NCBI GenBank assembly: GCA_025462865.1
Contig: JAOAPI010000141.1
Span: 1 to 46,666, forward strand
Direction of reading: 5' to 3'
Length of the DNA stretch: 46,666 nucleotides
DNA from: Candidatus Sulfotelmatobacter sp.
Lineage (GTDB): Bacteria > Acidobacteriota > Terriglobia > Terriglobales > Acidobacteriaceae
Within the stretch, counting starts at the first letter, position 1. The number at the start of each line of letters is the position of its first letter. The notes under the pieces were generated by a model. That model ran no database searches. It worked only from the letters and a program-made list of their open reading frames with translations, and was not told the DNA's origin. The translations under genes were made by a program, and so were the position numbers. Below, one piece after another: positions 1 through 9,221 of this stretch.

Positions 1-41
1 TCTCTGAGCTGCCTCAGAACTGTCACTTCTGAGAAGCCGAC

Positions 42-272
42 TTGGCGGCACGACATCACACATCCCGAAATAAGAAAAAGCGGAGTATGCGAAGCTGCAA
101 TAGCCCAGTCGTCTGTGAAATCCTTGCGTTTGTAGGTCTCGATAGTGTCCGTGAAACGTGGGAACAAGACGAGACCGTCGCCGAGCTTCTGCTGAAGAAC
201 AAGAGGATCACTCCGGAGATGCTGAGGGTTACGGGTCCTGCCGACCCCGATCGTGCCTCTCTCGGCATCTGA
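42..272 (+). CDS. Hypothetical small protein ending in the left direct repeat
   Basis: A possible 76-residue protein starting at TTG 42, or at ATG 87 without a convincing ribosome binding site. I do not recognise it. Its C-terminal half (VRETWEQDETVAELLLKNKR) has an ordinary helical composition, more protein-like than the opposite strand. Its last codons (DRASLGI and stop) lie inside the direct repeat. The copy of that repeat near 18.37 kb also reads DRASLGI-stop. A gene whose 3' end carries an attachment site would look like this, but that is inference. Confidence 0.3.
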   Translation: MAARHHTSRNKKKRSMRSCNSPVVCEILAFVGLDSVRETWEQDETVAELLLKNKRITPEMLRVTGPADPDRASLGI

Positions 273-292
273 GCGGCAGAGCGGGTGGGTTC
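242..292. repeat. Left copy of ~52-bp direct repeat (candidate att site)
   Basis: Matches 18366-18417 in the same orientation with one substitution (position 247) and a one-base insertion in the right copy after 18408. The central 37 bases (248-284 and 18372-18408) are identical. The enclosed 18.1 kb carries the recombinase remnant and all the defence-type genes. This suggests the two ends of an integrated island. Confidence 0.8.
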
Positions 293-336
293 GAAGGGAC
301 GTCACACCAAAACTTCGGGTCTGCTTTGGAAACACG

Positions 337-500
337 CCAAAATCCTCATGATTCTCTCGGCCGCTGGGGGCTACGAGCGATTCGGTCCTTGGGCTGGAAC
401 GGCTGTCAAACAAATCGTCCGCTGTGTTCAGGTGCCGCGCCACTAGGATTCCCGCGACAAGCGCGAGCACGAGCTTACGGCCCTCGTCTACGCGTGCATG
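337..500 (-). pseudogene. Remnant of a small hypothetical gene
   Basis: Read on the minus strand from about 500, the segment gives EGRKLVLALVAGILVARHL followed by NTADDLFDSRSSPRTESLV. Continuing in that frame the match is lost, but a shift of one base gives AERIMRIL. There is no in-frame start just upstream. This looks like a small single-helix acidobacterial protein broken by a frameshift. A related fragment, EGHKRVLAIVAGILV, lies at 11705-11778 on the same strand. Confidence 0.5.
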
Positions 501-592
501 GTAGCAACTTCGTCTTTCGTTTTTCTACAATCTGATTGCCATTGAGACGCTAACGGTGAGGTGCTACCTTCTTCTGTGACTGGAGTTACGCG

Positions 593-676
593 ATGAAGGT
601 AGATAAGCTCGCGCTGCCGCAAGAACAAAAACAGGGTACGGAACAGTTGAAGAATCAGCTCGAAAATCATCTATGA
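593..676 (+). CDS. 27-residue ORF coupled to the recombinase chimera
   Basis: ATG at 593 follows a TGGAG ribosome binding site at about 580. The peptide MKVDKLALPQEQKQGTEQLK plus seven residues ends at TGA 674-676, which overlaps the next ATG (673-675) in an ATGA junction. The peptide is charged and glutamine-rich. The coupling suggests it was translated with whatever gene donated the N-terminus of the downstream chimera. Function unknown. Confidence 0.4.
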   Translation: MKVDKLALPQEQKQGTEQLKNQLENHL

Positions 677-1515
677 AGACGATCCTGGAATTCTTGGACT
701 TACACTCGCTGGCGAGTACCGAATCGCAGATAGTAGAACTCATAGACGAAGAATCGGAGAGATGCATTAGTTCAGGCGATCTCCTCGGGGCTGGAGAGTG
801 GCACGTGAGCAAGCTCCGCTACTGCAAACATGCTGGCCAAGCTGACCCGCTGCTCGCGAAAATCATCGCCCTGTGGGCCTCGGCGTCCGACCTCGTTTTC
901 TCGCCCGAAAATCTCCACGACCTAGTCAGAAATATCGGTTCTTTCAGTCCAGATGCCCAGGATCAAAATTGCGAAATGCAGATGCGTGATCTGCGAACGT
1001 ACTGCGCCGCTCGCGGCTTCACGATCAGCCGTGAGTACATCGACATCGGCCAATCGGGCGCGAAGGACTCGCGTCCGGATCTTAAGGAACTCATGGCTGA
1101 CGCCCGTAAACGGAGGTTCGACTCCATCTTGGTTTGGCGCTTTGACCGTTTCGCCCGCTCCACCAAACACCTCCTGCTGGCACTGGAGGAGTTCCGGTCG
1201 CTCGGTATCCAGTTCGTCAGCTACCAAGAGAACATCGACACGAGCAGCCCGTTGGGGCAGGCACTTTTCACAATTGTGTCGGCCGTCGCTCAACTGGAAC
1301 GTGACCTGATCCGGGAGCGGGTGAGCGCAGGTGTACGGAACGCTCGGGCCTGAGGCAAGGAACTGGGCCGTCCGCGTCGAATCGTAAATCAGGAGGACAT
1401 CACTCGGCTTAAGGCTGAGGGTGCGAGTCTACGGCAGATTGCTGCAAAGTTGGGAATCGGGTACGGAACCGTTAGGACCCGGCTCCGGGCCGGTGAGCTA
1501 AAATCCCCACCGTAG
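673..1515 (+). pseudogene. Serine recombinase (resolvase/invertase family), in-frame stop and replaced N-terminus
   Basis: Residues from about 95 match the catalytic domain of small serine recombinases: DQNCEMQMRDLRTYCAARGF, then VWRFDRFARSTKHLL and SPLGQALFTIVSAVAQLERD. The usual N-terminal strand with the active-site motif (YxRVST) is absent. In its place are about 90 unrelated residues leading into GSFSPDAQDQN, where a serine may sit at the catalytic position but the arginine is lost. TGA 1351-1353 interrupts the frame. Reading past it gives GKELGRPRRI and a helix-turn-helix (RQIAAKLGIGYGTVRTRL), ending at TAG 1513-1515. The TGA fits a CGA (Arg) mutated to a stop. The recombinase is therefore probably inactive. 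It lies 380 bp inside the left direct repeat and may be the relic of the island's mobilising enzyme. Confidence 0.85.
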
Positions 1516-1641
1516 AACCCGCCGGGCACCCCACGGATTCAAAGCCGTTAAGCGCGGTTGATTTGATGAGCGGGAATCTACAGATTTCCGCCCGGCTCCG
1601 ATTCTCTGCAGCGTTTAGCTATAATTCGAAACAGGAGACGC

Positions 1642-1923
1642 ATGTATTCCAAGGAAAGCGCCGATCCCCGCGTTAGGCAGCTTGCGCACATTAAGCAGAT
1701 GCAGGAATTGGCGAGGTCACGTTATCCAAGTCCGACGTCTCCAGAACCGTCCCAAGGTGATATTGCAGCATGGTGCGATGCAACGCCACAAGATGCCATG
1801 GCCACCGACGGCTGCCACGTTGACCTTGACGGTGTCTGTTCTCACGGCTACCCATCTTGGCTGATTATGTACGGTCTTGTCGCCGATCCGAATCAAGAGC
1901 TCGACTCAGGTTCAAAACAGTGA
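1642..1923 (+). CDS. Hypothetical 93-residue protein with CSHGYPSWL motif
   Basis: ATG 1642 is preceded by a good ribosome binding site (AGGAG, 1633-1637). A TATAAT at 1620-1625 could be a promoter element, but it would leave almost no leader and no good -35 is visible. The protein is hydrophilic and has an acidic centre. Its C-terminal motif CSHGYPSWLIMYGLV resembles small acidobacterial proteins with C-x-H-G-x-PSWL. It has no membrane segment or known catalytic motif. It faces the 3' end of the AIPR gene across a 21-bp gap, so the two genes are convergent. Function unknown. Confidence 0.6.
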   Translation: MYSKESADPRVRQLAHIKQMQELARSRYPSPTSPEPSQGDIAAWCDATPQDAMATDGCHVDLDGVCSHGYPSWLIMYGLVADPNQELDSGSKQ

Positions 1924-1944
1924 ACGAATTTTCGCGTAGCCTGC

Positions 1945-4038
1945 TTAGACCGTGTGTCGCACTTCCGGCTTGGGAAGTCCTTCGAGCTCCAGTTTCTCTT
2001 TAATCTGGATCAATCGCCAGCTTTGTTTCTCAGTCGGAATCTTCCGAGGGACAGCGGCAGCCACAGCGAGGATTCCATCTTCGTCGGGGTTCGTGATTGA
2101 CTGTTCCGCGGCCCATTTCCGCGCCTTACCCCAATAGTCGGCCCCCAATTCGAGAACGAACCGCTGGTTCTCAATGCCATTTTCAATACGCTGCTCGTTC
2201 TTGGAAGTCCGTTGCGCGTAGCTGTCATCCTCTTTGTCGATCAGAAGCGGTCCCAACTTCTTCTTGAGATTGATATCGATCTCGATCGCCTTAGCACGTT
2301 TCCAGCAGACCTCCTTCTTGCACCATTCCGTAACGTTTTGAAGTCCTGCTTCAGGTGTGACGATGATATCGAACATTGCCTTCGCGACCTGTTGGACGAT
2401 GCTCAGGAGTGCGACCGGGACGATCTGTTGCGCCCAGAGTCGCCGAAAGTCCAATACCTGTGTATTCAGCTGCTCCTCAACCATCTGGGAAAGCTTCGAC
2501 ACCGAGTAGGCGACAATATTCGCTCGATATCCACCTTGGTACCAAGCTTGTTCGGCAACCAGCTTCTCCGTGGCGTGGAAAAGTAAGGCTTTTCCGACCA
2601 GCCTCTTGAAGTAGTCGTCATTGAACTGATCCGAGTTACGAGTCCAGTCGTCAGAGGCATATGTGCTGAATGATAGGAAATTCTTCTGGGCGCCTTGGCT
2701 AACGATGTGGGGGAGTTGTTTCCAGACATTTTCAAATTTAGCCAGATCCGTTTTTGTGATCACCTGGTGTCTGGGGTTCAGCAGAACGTATTTTTTTCGC
2801 TCGGCCGGAGTGAGGCGACTCTGCTCGTTGAGATACTGTCCTCTGGCTCTCTCATAAAACCAATGCGTTTCGTACTGAGCTCCTCCGGCGGCCGCCGCCC
2901 AGAGTCGACGAGAAATTTGCTCAATGCGCCTGTGGAATTCGTGGTTAGAGAAAAAGTCCGCCTCACTGACTTTGTTTTGACTGTTAGCGCATCGCGAGAT
3001 TTCAGGGATGACCTCACCGGCTTGTTCCGGAGCTACGACTGAGAGCTTCATTTGCACAAATACTGATTTCAGGCTGGTTCGGTCATTGCCAAGTGCACTC
3101 GCAAGGGAAGCTGTCGTCTGGCCGCCATTGACGATCTGCAAGTCTGCGGCTTTGAGGATTCGGAGGCCCACTCCATGATTCGACACTTCAACCGAGCTCG
3201 CCGTGCACGCAATCCCGTTATTAAATGCAAAGAACATGTCTGGCCTTTGCAGTATGGTGTTGCGAATGCCTTTATTCACCTTCCCGCGAACCGTAAGAAA
3301 AGAGCGAACGTTGCCCTCCAATAGCCTGCTGCCATAAGTTTCATAAATTGCAGCAAGCGCGTCCCCCGGAATTACACAAAGATAAGCTTGATATTGCGTG
3401 GAATCCACGCTCGCGCGAATGCACTGGAGTCCTCCAGGGAAAAGCGCGTTGAAATCGACCTCCAAATCATCCCGACCCGTACGAGATTCAAAAACGCGGA
3501 AAAAGCGACTCACATCCCATATGTGTAAGTCCGCGGTTTTCCCTGAGATGATCGTTTCGGGAAGATCGCGAATTCTGGTGCTTATCAGTGAGTCAGACAA
3601 CAGATAGAGGCGCATACGAGTGATTGTCGCCTGATTCTGATGTAGCTGGCTTGCAAGCGCGTAGGCGGGGGCACTCTCTTCAGTCTCGCGCGTCAGTTTT
3701 CCGGAAAACGAGTCTTCGCAGAATGTTTGGATACGACCGAACCATGCCTTCGCGTCTGACTGCGTGAGGCTGCCAATTTCGTCAGTTCCACCAAAATCGC
3801 CGATAAAAAGACGTACAGACCCATCAGCTTCGTCAAACGAGTACGCGTCTATACCGGAGTTTCGGTTCTTAGTGCCTGTCCCACGGTAGAAACACGTCTG
3901 TACGTCTGCTACCTCGTCGGCGTCTTCAAGCAGCCTGAGACAGTGTTCAACAAACGCGCTATGGCGAAATTCTTGGCTCACTGCGGCCTGGGCGGAGACG
4001 TTCTCAAGTATTTCCTTTCGGAATTCATCGAGATTCAT
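1945..4038 (-). CDS. AIPR-family protein (abortive infection phage resistance type)
   Basis: 697 residues. The AIPR core is visible at about 243-312: NVRSFLTVRGKVNKGIRNTI, then FAFNNGIACTA and LQIVNGGQTTASL, followed by ISRCANSQNKVSEADFFSN. Families of this type occur in abortive-infection and restriction-like operons; their biochemical role is not firmly settled. The ATG overlaps the end of the PD-(D/E)XK gene by 4 bp, so it is the last gene of the six-gene operon. No catalytic nuclease motif is obvious. The N-terminal 240 residues contain an acidic motif (FIGDFGGTDE) that could belong to a degenerate endonuclease fold, which is inference. The frame is intact. I see no clear terminator between this stop and the convergent 1642 gene. 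Confidence 0.85.
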   Translation of the reverse strand: MNLDEFRKEILENVSAQAAVSQEFRHSAFVEHCLRLLEDADEVADVQTCFYRGTGTKNRNSGIDAYSFDEADGSVRLFIGDFGGTDEIGSLTQSDAKAWFGRIQTFCEDSFSGKLTRETEESAPAYALASQLHQNQATITRMRLYLLSDSLISTRIRDLPETIISGKTADLHIWDVSRFFRVFESRTGRDDLEVDFNALFPGGLQCIRASVDSTQYQAYLCVIPGDALAAIYETYGSRLLEGNVRSFLTVRGKVNKGIRNTILQRPDMFFAFNNGIACTASSVEVSNHGVGLRILKAADLQIVNGGQTTASLASALGNDRTSLKSVFVQMKLSVVAPEQAGEVIPEISRCANSQNKVSEADFFSNHEFHRRIEQISRRLWAAAAGGAQYETHWFYERARGQYLNEQSRLTPAERKKYVLLNPRHQVITKTDLAKFENVWKQLPHIVSQGAQKNFLSFSTYASDDWTRNSDQFNDDYFKRLVGKALLFHATEKLVAEQAWYQGGYRANIVAYSVSKLSQMVEEQLNTQVLDFRRLWAQQIVPVALLSIVQQVAKAMFDIIVTPEAGLQNVTEWCKKEVCWKRAKAIEIDINLKKKLGPLLIDKEDDSYAQRTSKNEQRIENGIENQRFVLELGADYWGKARKWAAEQSITNPDEDGILAVAAAVPRKIPTEKQSWRLIQIKEKLELEGLPKPEVRHTV

Positions 4039-4982
4039 GTCTCAAGCACCTGTGAAAACGGAATTTCGAAGTCTAAGCATTGATCCAGATTCAAAGAATA
4101 TGTCGCTGCGATTATTCCGCTAGGTACCGAAACGGGCGTGAGGCGAGGGAAAGACTCTCGCACTTCAAAGGCACGAGTTCGTTCGGCTATCAATGGCACG
4201 TCGCATTCTGGCTGAGTTTCGTCGAATCCCAGGTCGGCCAACTTGAGCTCGAACTCCGATAGCGACGAGGGATGATTGGTGAGGGAATTTCGGATTCGCG
4301 AGACGAGTGCGTTTGGTGTGATTGCCCGTGGTTCCTCCGAGGAAGACGGTCCAACTGAAAACACTATGAGTGTTGTCGGCGTGTTTGCAGTATGCAGTTG
4401 CTCAAGTGAACTTATGATGACTGTATGCGCGCCGATCGGGCAGACTTTGATTTCGTAAATATGGCCGCCTGTTTCAAAGTCCTGCGGTGCACCGGTTGGG
4501 CCCAACCACGCAGTGATGGCAGGCGTGGGTCCTATCCTCGCGACTAGTTGTTCGAGGAATAGTAGTTCTCCCATGAGGCCTAATAGCTGCGGTTGAGAAA
4601 GACCCTTTCGTGTTGCTTCAAGAAGTCGCCGCCACTTCTCAAGGCGGTTTAACAGGAATTGAGCATCCCCGCCGGTGTGCGTGAAGTTCCTGAGACTCTC
4701 AATTAGGTCTTCGCAAACAGAACAGAACGGATGAAGAAGGTCCGGGGTGGAGAGACTGATCAGAATTGCAAACTTGCCATCGTGCCGGAGATTCTGGGAA
4801 ACTTCCAGGGATCTTAACCTCGGAAGCTGTTCGACCTGGCGATCTGACAGCAGCATTAAAACAGGAGATTCACGAACATCGATGCCAAGATACAGATCGT
4901 AGGGGTGTCTTTCGTCCACCCTCTTGAAGATGGGGCGCTCCCGTTGAGCACGAACATCATTCCATATTTGCTCAGCCGACAT
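4035..4982 (-). CDS. PD-(D/E)XK motif protein (DUF4420-like)
   Basis: 315 residues. The nuclease signature is clear: GLMGELLFLEQL (136-147), then GPTGAPQDFE with Asp168, then YEIKVC with Glu177 and Lys179. This arrangement of a helix with a conserved glutamate, an aspartate and an ExK is that of the PD-(D/E)XK family found beside Z1 proteins. It is likely the DNA-cleaving subunit of the system. The start overlaps the Z1 gene by 11 bp and the end overlaps the AIPR start by 4 bp, so translation is probably coupled and the proteins may act in one complex. All three motif residues are present, so I infer an active enzyme; its target is unknown. Confidence 0.85.
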   Translation of the reverse strand: MSAEQIWNDVRAQRERPIFKRVDERHPYDLYLGIDVRESPVLMLLSDRQVEQLPRLRSLEVSQNLRHDGKFAILISLSTPDLLHPFCSVCEDLIESLRNFTHTGGDAQFLLNRLEKWRRLLEATRKGLSQPQLLGLMGELLFLEQLVARIGPTPAITAWLGPTGAPQDFETGGHIYEIKVCPIGAHTVIISSLEQLHTANTPTTLIVFSVGPSSSEEPRAITPNALVSRIRNSLTNHPSSLSEFELKLADLGFDETQPECDVPLIAERTRAFEVRESFPRLTPVSVPSGIIAATYSLNLDQCLDFEIPFSQVLET

Positions 4983-7665
4983 CGGCGTCTTCTTCCTGAG
5001 GGAGATCGTCGTCTATTTCCTGCTCCAACATGGATCTCCACTCAACCAGGTTGACCCTATAGGTGACACGTTTGGCAACATCTGAGTCATCAAATTGGGG
5101 GAAACTGAGACCGAGTGCAACAATTTCATCAGAGTAACCCCCTGCGACCGGCTCGTTCGGAGAAAGAACGTGAATGAGAAGCAGCGGGCGAGATCGTGCC
5201 TCTCTGTAAATCCGGTCCGGATAACTCTTGCCGGGGCTCTTGCTCCGAAACTCTTGTTCAACGCGGGTTATCTCTGTGATATCCAGACCTTCCTTTTCCA
5301 CTCCTCTAGACCCAACCCTCGCCTTCGTTCCGGAGACAACAAGCATTCCATTCTGATCGTCAACCATGCTGCGCTTCGATGCTGACATTGTCACGCCTCC
5401 GATACTTACCGATTTGCCAGTACCGGATGTGGGTATTGCGACATCCCAGTTTTGCAGTTTAGATTCCATTGCGCTTCCCAGGTACTTGGCGAGATCGCCA
5501 GTCTGAAACGTTATATTCAGGGGGTGTACGTCAAAGTCTCTGAGCAACGACGCCACTAGTTCCTTCGGGACACCCCGCCAAACAATATTGCTGCCTGTAG
5601 TGGATTTCTCCGACTTGAATCCGGCAACCTTCAACTGCTCGATGAAGCGAGTCAGAGCGGCCCGATTTGCGATGAGGGAATTCGTGTTGCTTTTGAGCCG
5701 GGCTGTCTCAGGAGATTTACCACTTAGCGAAATGACTCTCTCTATTGTCTTCGCTTGCCGCATCTTATTCTGAGCCGTCACAATTAAAGAGTCAGGGTGA
5801 GCTCTAACCTTAAGCCCGAAATCGAGTGGCGTCGCGCGCTGCTGCCGCATTCTCTTCACTTCATCGCGCAGTTCTTCCGTGGCAGAGGTAATGTGGGCGT
5901 ACCATTGTGCGGCTTCATCAGTTATCCAGAGTCTACAAAGATCGGCATACCCGTCGCGATAACCAAACCAGCGGCCCATCTGTAGCAGCGTGTCGTACAT
6001 CTGTGAGTTCCGAAAAAAATAACTTGTACTGAGACCTTCCAGAGTCAACCCGCGAGAAAGGCTATTGCCGCCGACAGCAATCACCCTCAGGCCTGATTCT
6101 TTGTGTACTGCATAGTCGAGACTCGCTGCGCCAGTTCTTTGATTTATGGCTTTGACCGTGATTGGAAGTGCGGAGTTGAGAAGCGATCGCTGCACCGTCG
6201 CCCAAGTGAATCCGGCATCCGCGTACTCGTCGCTCCACACTCGCTCTGCTCTTGCTAGGGAAGAGTTACGCAGTGCCTGTTCTCGGGGAAGTTGACTGTA
6301 ATTCCGTATGTCCTGCTGAGTCTTGGACAGCAGTTCATGAACAAGGGATGCGACCTGGTCTTGAACTGCAGTGAAACGACTGACATTGACAAGCATAGAG
6401 CGATGTGTGGGACCTTCGCCGCGCGAATCGCGTATCGCATTTGCCAGAAGAAAAGAAAACACACCGTCGACAAGTGATTCCGGCAGAGAGTCCAGTCTCA
6501 AATCCGATTTGTGCCTTAGCGGGAAGATTTCATAGGCATCCTCAATGGTTCGCAGGATATCGAACCGGGGTTCCTCGCCAAACAGAGCTGTCGGCCCAAC
6601 GTAGTTCGTGGGCGAATCAAGCGTATAAATAAAGTCCCTTGGAAACAAATCGTCTCCGAGCATTTCGTGATCCGTATCCGGGTCGATGAATATGTTCGCG
6701 AAAGGAGTTGCTGTGAATCCCAGATAGCTTGAACGGGTGAACAGTCGCAGAAGAGCTCGTATTCGCTGATTGATTTGTGTGGGGTCAACGCCAGAAGGAT
6801 TAGTGTTCACCGACGCGCTGTCAGCTTCGTCGTCGATCAAGAGAAGGGGGATATCAACCGTACCCTGCTGGTTGGCATTGAAGTCGGAAAGCCATCTTTC
6901 CAGATTTTCGAGAATTCGCCTGTTCTTCTTGACCACCACCAGTACGGGGATGTTGAATGCATCCAATCGAAATCCGAGGGCATTCAAGAGATTCTTGCTG
7001 AAGTCCTTTTCCCGCGATGTAAAAACACCAGCCGCTTTTCTCGAATCGACTAGGCCAACACCGACCGCACGGCTTTTCTTTATCTGGGTCAGAAGACCAG
7101 AACTGTCGAGACCTACAAATCCTTCGTCGAGTCGTTCCTGTGTCTGCCGACGAAGAGATTCGAGAGTCCCCGTGAGGAGAATTATCAAGCGATAACCTGC
7201 ATCTGCCGCCTTGCAACAGAGGGCAGTGTATGTGGCTGTCTTCCCGGATTGAACATCCCCAATGACCAACCCTCGACGCTTCCACAGGCCTTCCGCGTCT
7301 GGATCATGGAGCAAATCCAGAATGTCATCCGTTACGCGGTCAAGAGTGCTGATTACCCTGGGCGGCCATTCCCGTCTCTGCAGGAACGTCTGAAATCGTT
7401 GCCAATAGAAAGGTTCAATCGAAGCTTTCTTTGCATGTAGCCAAGGAACATATGTCTCGCTGGTGAGCGCAACCCCCGTGTCCATCTGGATAGCGAGTTT
7501 GGCGTGAAGGCGTCTGATAATCTCCTGATACTCGCCTTCCTCTACAGGGAATGCAGCGCGCAACCGAGTCGCTAAGTCTTTTAGCGCGGTCTCATCGGGT
7601 GCCCGATCCGCAGGCAGCGAGACGAGAACCGAGTTTTCTAGGGCCCGGCCGTTATCGGTCAGCAT
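4972..7665 (-). CDS. Z1-domain helicase-like ATPase
   Basis: 897 residues. Walker A is GDVQSGKTATY (136-146). Walker B is IDDEADSASVN (277-287), followed by FTATPFANIFID (317-328). The Z1 signature SRGLTLEGLSTSYFFRNS with QMGRWFGYRDGY follows in the second half. These are superfamily-II-like motors, first linked to MORC/MutL-type restriction operons by comparative genomics (Iyer and colleagues, 2008, from memory). It would use ATP to move on or remodel DNA. Its 5' end overlaps the ATPase gene by 14 bp and its 3' end overlaps the nuclease gene by 11 bp. The frame is intact and all motor motifs are present. The C-terminal ~250 residues carry no motif I recognise and may contact partners. Confidence 0.92.
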   Translation of the reverse strand: MLTDNGRALENSVLVSLPADRAPDETALKDLATRLRAAFPVEEGEYQEIIRRLHAKLAIQMDTGVALTSETYVPWLHAKKASIEPFYWQRFQTFLQRREWPPRVISTLDRVTDDILDLLHDPDAEGLWKRRGLVIGDVQSGKTATYTALCCKAADAGYRLIILLTGTLESLRRQTQERLDEGFVGLDSSGLLTQIKKSRAVGVGLVDSRKAAGVFTSREKDFSKNLLNALGFRLDAFNIPVLVVVKKNRRILENLERWLSDFNANQQGTVDIPLLLIDDEADSASVNTNPSGVDPTQINQRIRALLRLFTRSSYLGFTATPFANIFIDPDTDHEMLGDDLFPRDFIYTLDSPTNYVGPTALFGEEPRFDILRTIEDAYEIFPLRHKSDLRLDSLPESLVDGVFSFLLANAIRDSRGEGPTHRSMLVNVSRFTAVQDQVASLVHELLSKTQQDIRNYSQLPREQALRNSSLARAERVWSDEYADAGFTWATVQRSLLNSALPITVKAINQRTGAASLDYAVHKESGLRVIAVGGNSLSRGLTLEGLSTSYFFRNSQMYDTLLQMGRWFGYRDGYADLCRLWITDEAAQWYAHITSATEELRDEVKRMRQQRATPLDFGLKVRAHPDSLIVTAQNKMRQAKTIERVISLSGKSPETARLKSNTNSLIANRAALTRFIEQLKVAGFKSEKSTTGSNIVWRGVPKELVASLLRDFDVHPLNITFQTGDLAKYLGSAMESKLQNWDVAIPTSGTGKSVSIGGVTMSASKRSMVDDQNGMLVVSGTKARVGSRGVEKEGLDITEITRVEQEFRSKSPGKSYPDRIYREARSRPLLLIHVLSPNEPVAGGYSDEIVALGLSFPQFDDSDVAKRVTYRVNLVEWRSMLEQEIDDDLPQEEDADVG

Positions 7666-9145
7666 CGACGAGTTTCCTTTGAATGCTCAGGGTTTCTTCT
7701 GGATAAAAGCTAAAAGGTTCTATGGAGGCGAGAGCCTCTATCAGGTGCTTTCCATAATCGCTACTGCGCCCCAACGCGTCGAGCATCGTTGAGGCTAGGG
7801 AAAACAGTTCTTCGTATTTGTTGGCGCGATTCTCTACTGTCGGTCGTCGCTCGGAAGCCATGTCAGCATACACGGCATCGAACGGGACAGTTGTCTCAAT
7901 TGTCCGCAGCAGTCGCTGAACCAGTTGCTGATAGTGGTCGTCTGTGATCGCTTCGATAGCCTTTATCAAGGGGTGTTCGCGATTGATTTTGTATTCGACG
8001 CCGGTTCTCGTCGTCAAGCGGTCCCAAGCATGAAGAACATCATCGTTCGTAGCTTTGCGACCTCGGAAGATGTAAACGCGACGACTACCCTCAGCTATTC
8101 GCGAAATGATTATCTTGAGTCGATCTCTGACTGGCTGCGGAGGATAGGCACTAGATTTGCGAACGTCAATTGTCCACAGATGGTCTAGGGTGTTAGGAAT
8201 GTCTACGCGGACTCTTGCCAGCTTAGTTATTTCTTCTTGCCTGATGAGGCGGAACCAAGAACCCCAAATGATTAACCGACGATTCCTGTAGACGTAGAAT
8301 CCCTGGTTTCTCCTGAGCCCTTCCTCGCCTCCCGCAATAGCAAGATCGGCAACGGATAGTTTGCTAATGTGAGGCAAGATGAACGGCGCAATTGTCACAA
8401 TCTCATCTTCAAGCGAAATCTGTTCCTCGGGCAAAGCCTGAGTTCCGCGGTGAGACATCAAGAATGGGTCGAGCGCTGCGACCGGGTTTCCGTTGAGGAG
8501 GATTTTGATTGGTAGGTGTGGCTTTTCGGGGCTGAGAAATCGATGAAAAACCAGAGCCAAATGTTCACGGGCGCTGTCCATTCTTTGCCCGAGAGCACTC
8601 TCTATCGAGAGTTCTCCCGCGCTGAGCCGATCAAAGGATTGCCAGAGCACCATAGTTCCTGAGCTCAAGACGGTAAGCTCCGCAATATGTGGCAAGGAAA
8701 GGATAGCCTCGCCCGTGAGGCCTAACAGAATCCAGTCTTCCCGTTGACCGATAACGTCAAGGTCCCAACGTTTAGCAGCCAGACGACCGTTTACATTTGA
8801 TACAACCGTAAGTCGTCGGCATTGGGAAAGCGAAGCTGTTTTCAGGCCTAGACCGAAGCGGCCCAAGTCAGATCGCTTCCTTTCGACTCGTGGGTCCGCG
8901 CTGCCGTGGCGCATCGCTGTTACGAGATTTTCCGACGGAATGCCACAACCATCGTCAATGACGGCGACGTATGGTTCGCCATATGGAGAGAAACGAACCT
9001 CGATGGTTCGAGCGCCAGCGGAAACGGAATTGTCCATGATGTCGGCTAGGGCCGACTGAAAGGAATAACCGATGGCGCGCATCGACTCCAGCAGAACTGG
9101 AGCGAATGGCGGGAGGTGAATCTCCTCACTAGAGTGATCGGACAC
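7652..9145 (-). CDS. GHKL (MutL/MORC-like) ATPase
   Basis: 497 residues, starting at GTG. The Bergerat fold is complete: N-box SALADIMDNSVSAGA (31-45), G1 box AVIDDGCGIP (61-70) and G2 box SDLGRFGLGLKTASL (92-106). These residues bind ATP and Mg2+ in the Hsp90/MutL/histidine-kinase superfamily. In this setting the protein is expected to be an ATP-driven clamp or switch that acts with the Z1 motor and nucleases. The C-terminal half is not MutL-like in any motif I can see, and no endonuclease motif is evident. It is 76 bp downstream of vsr and overlaps the Z1 gene by 14 bp. Confidence 0.9.
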   Translation of the reverse strand: MSDHSSEEIHLPPFAPVLLESMRAIGYSFQSALADIMDNSVSAGARTIEVRFSPYGEPYVAVIDDGCGIPSENLVTAMRHGSADPRVERKRSDLGRFGLGLKTASLSQCRRLTVVSNVNGRLAAKRWDLDVIGQREDWILLGLTGEAILSLPHIAELTVLSSGTMVLWQSFDRLSAGELSIESALGQRMDSAREHLALVFHRFLSPEKPHLPIKILLNGNPVAALDPFLMSHRGTQALPEEQISLEDEIVTIAPFILPHISKLSVADLAIAGGEEGLRRNQGFYVYRNRRLIIWGSWFRLIRQEEITKLARVRVDIPNTLDHLWTIDVRKSSAYPPQPVRDRLKIIISRIAEGSRRVYIFRGRKATNDDVLHAWDRLTTRTGVEYKINREHPLIKAIEAITDDHYQQLVQRLLRTIETTVPFDAVYADMASERRPTVENRANKYEELFSLASTMLDALGRSSDYGKHLIEALASIEPFSFYPEETLSIQRKLVDADR

Positions 9146-9221
9146 AAGCTCGCTGTTTTCCGTTCAGATTGGGGGAGAACTTTCGATTGTAACATGCACT
9201 TAATAGAGGAGATAAACGGAA

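Noticed and set aside
1351..1353. TGA as a selenocysteine or programmed read-through codon
   Set aside because: Serine recombinases are not selenoproteins and no selenocysteine-type hairpin is obvious after it; a nonsense mutation is simpler.
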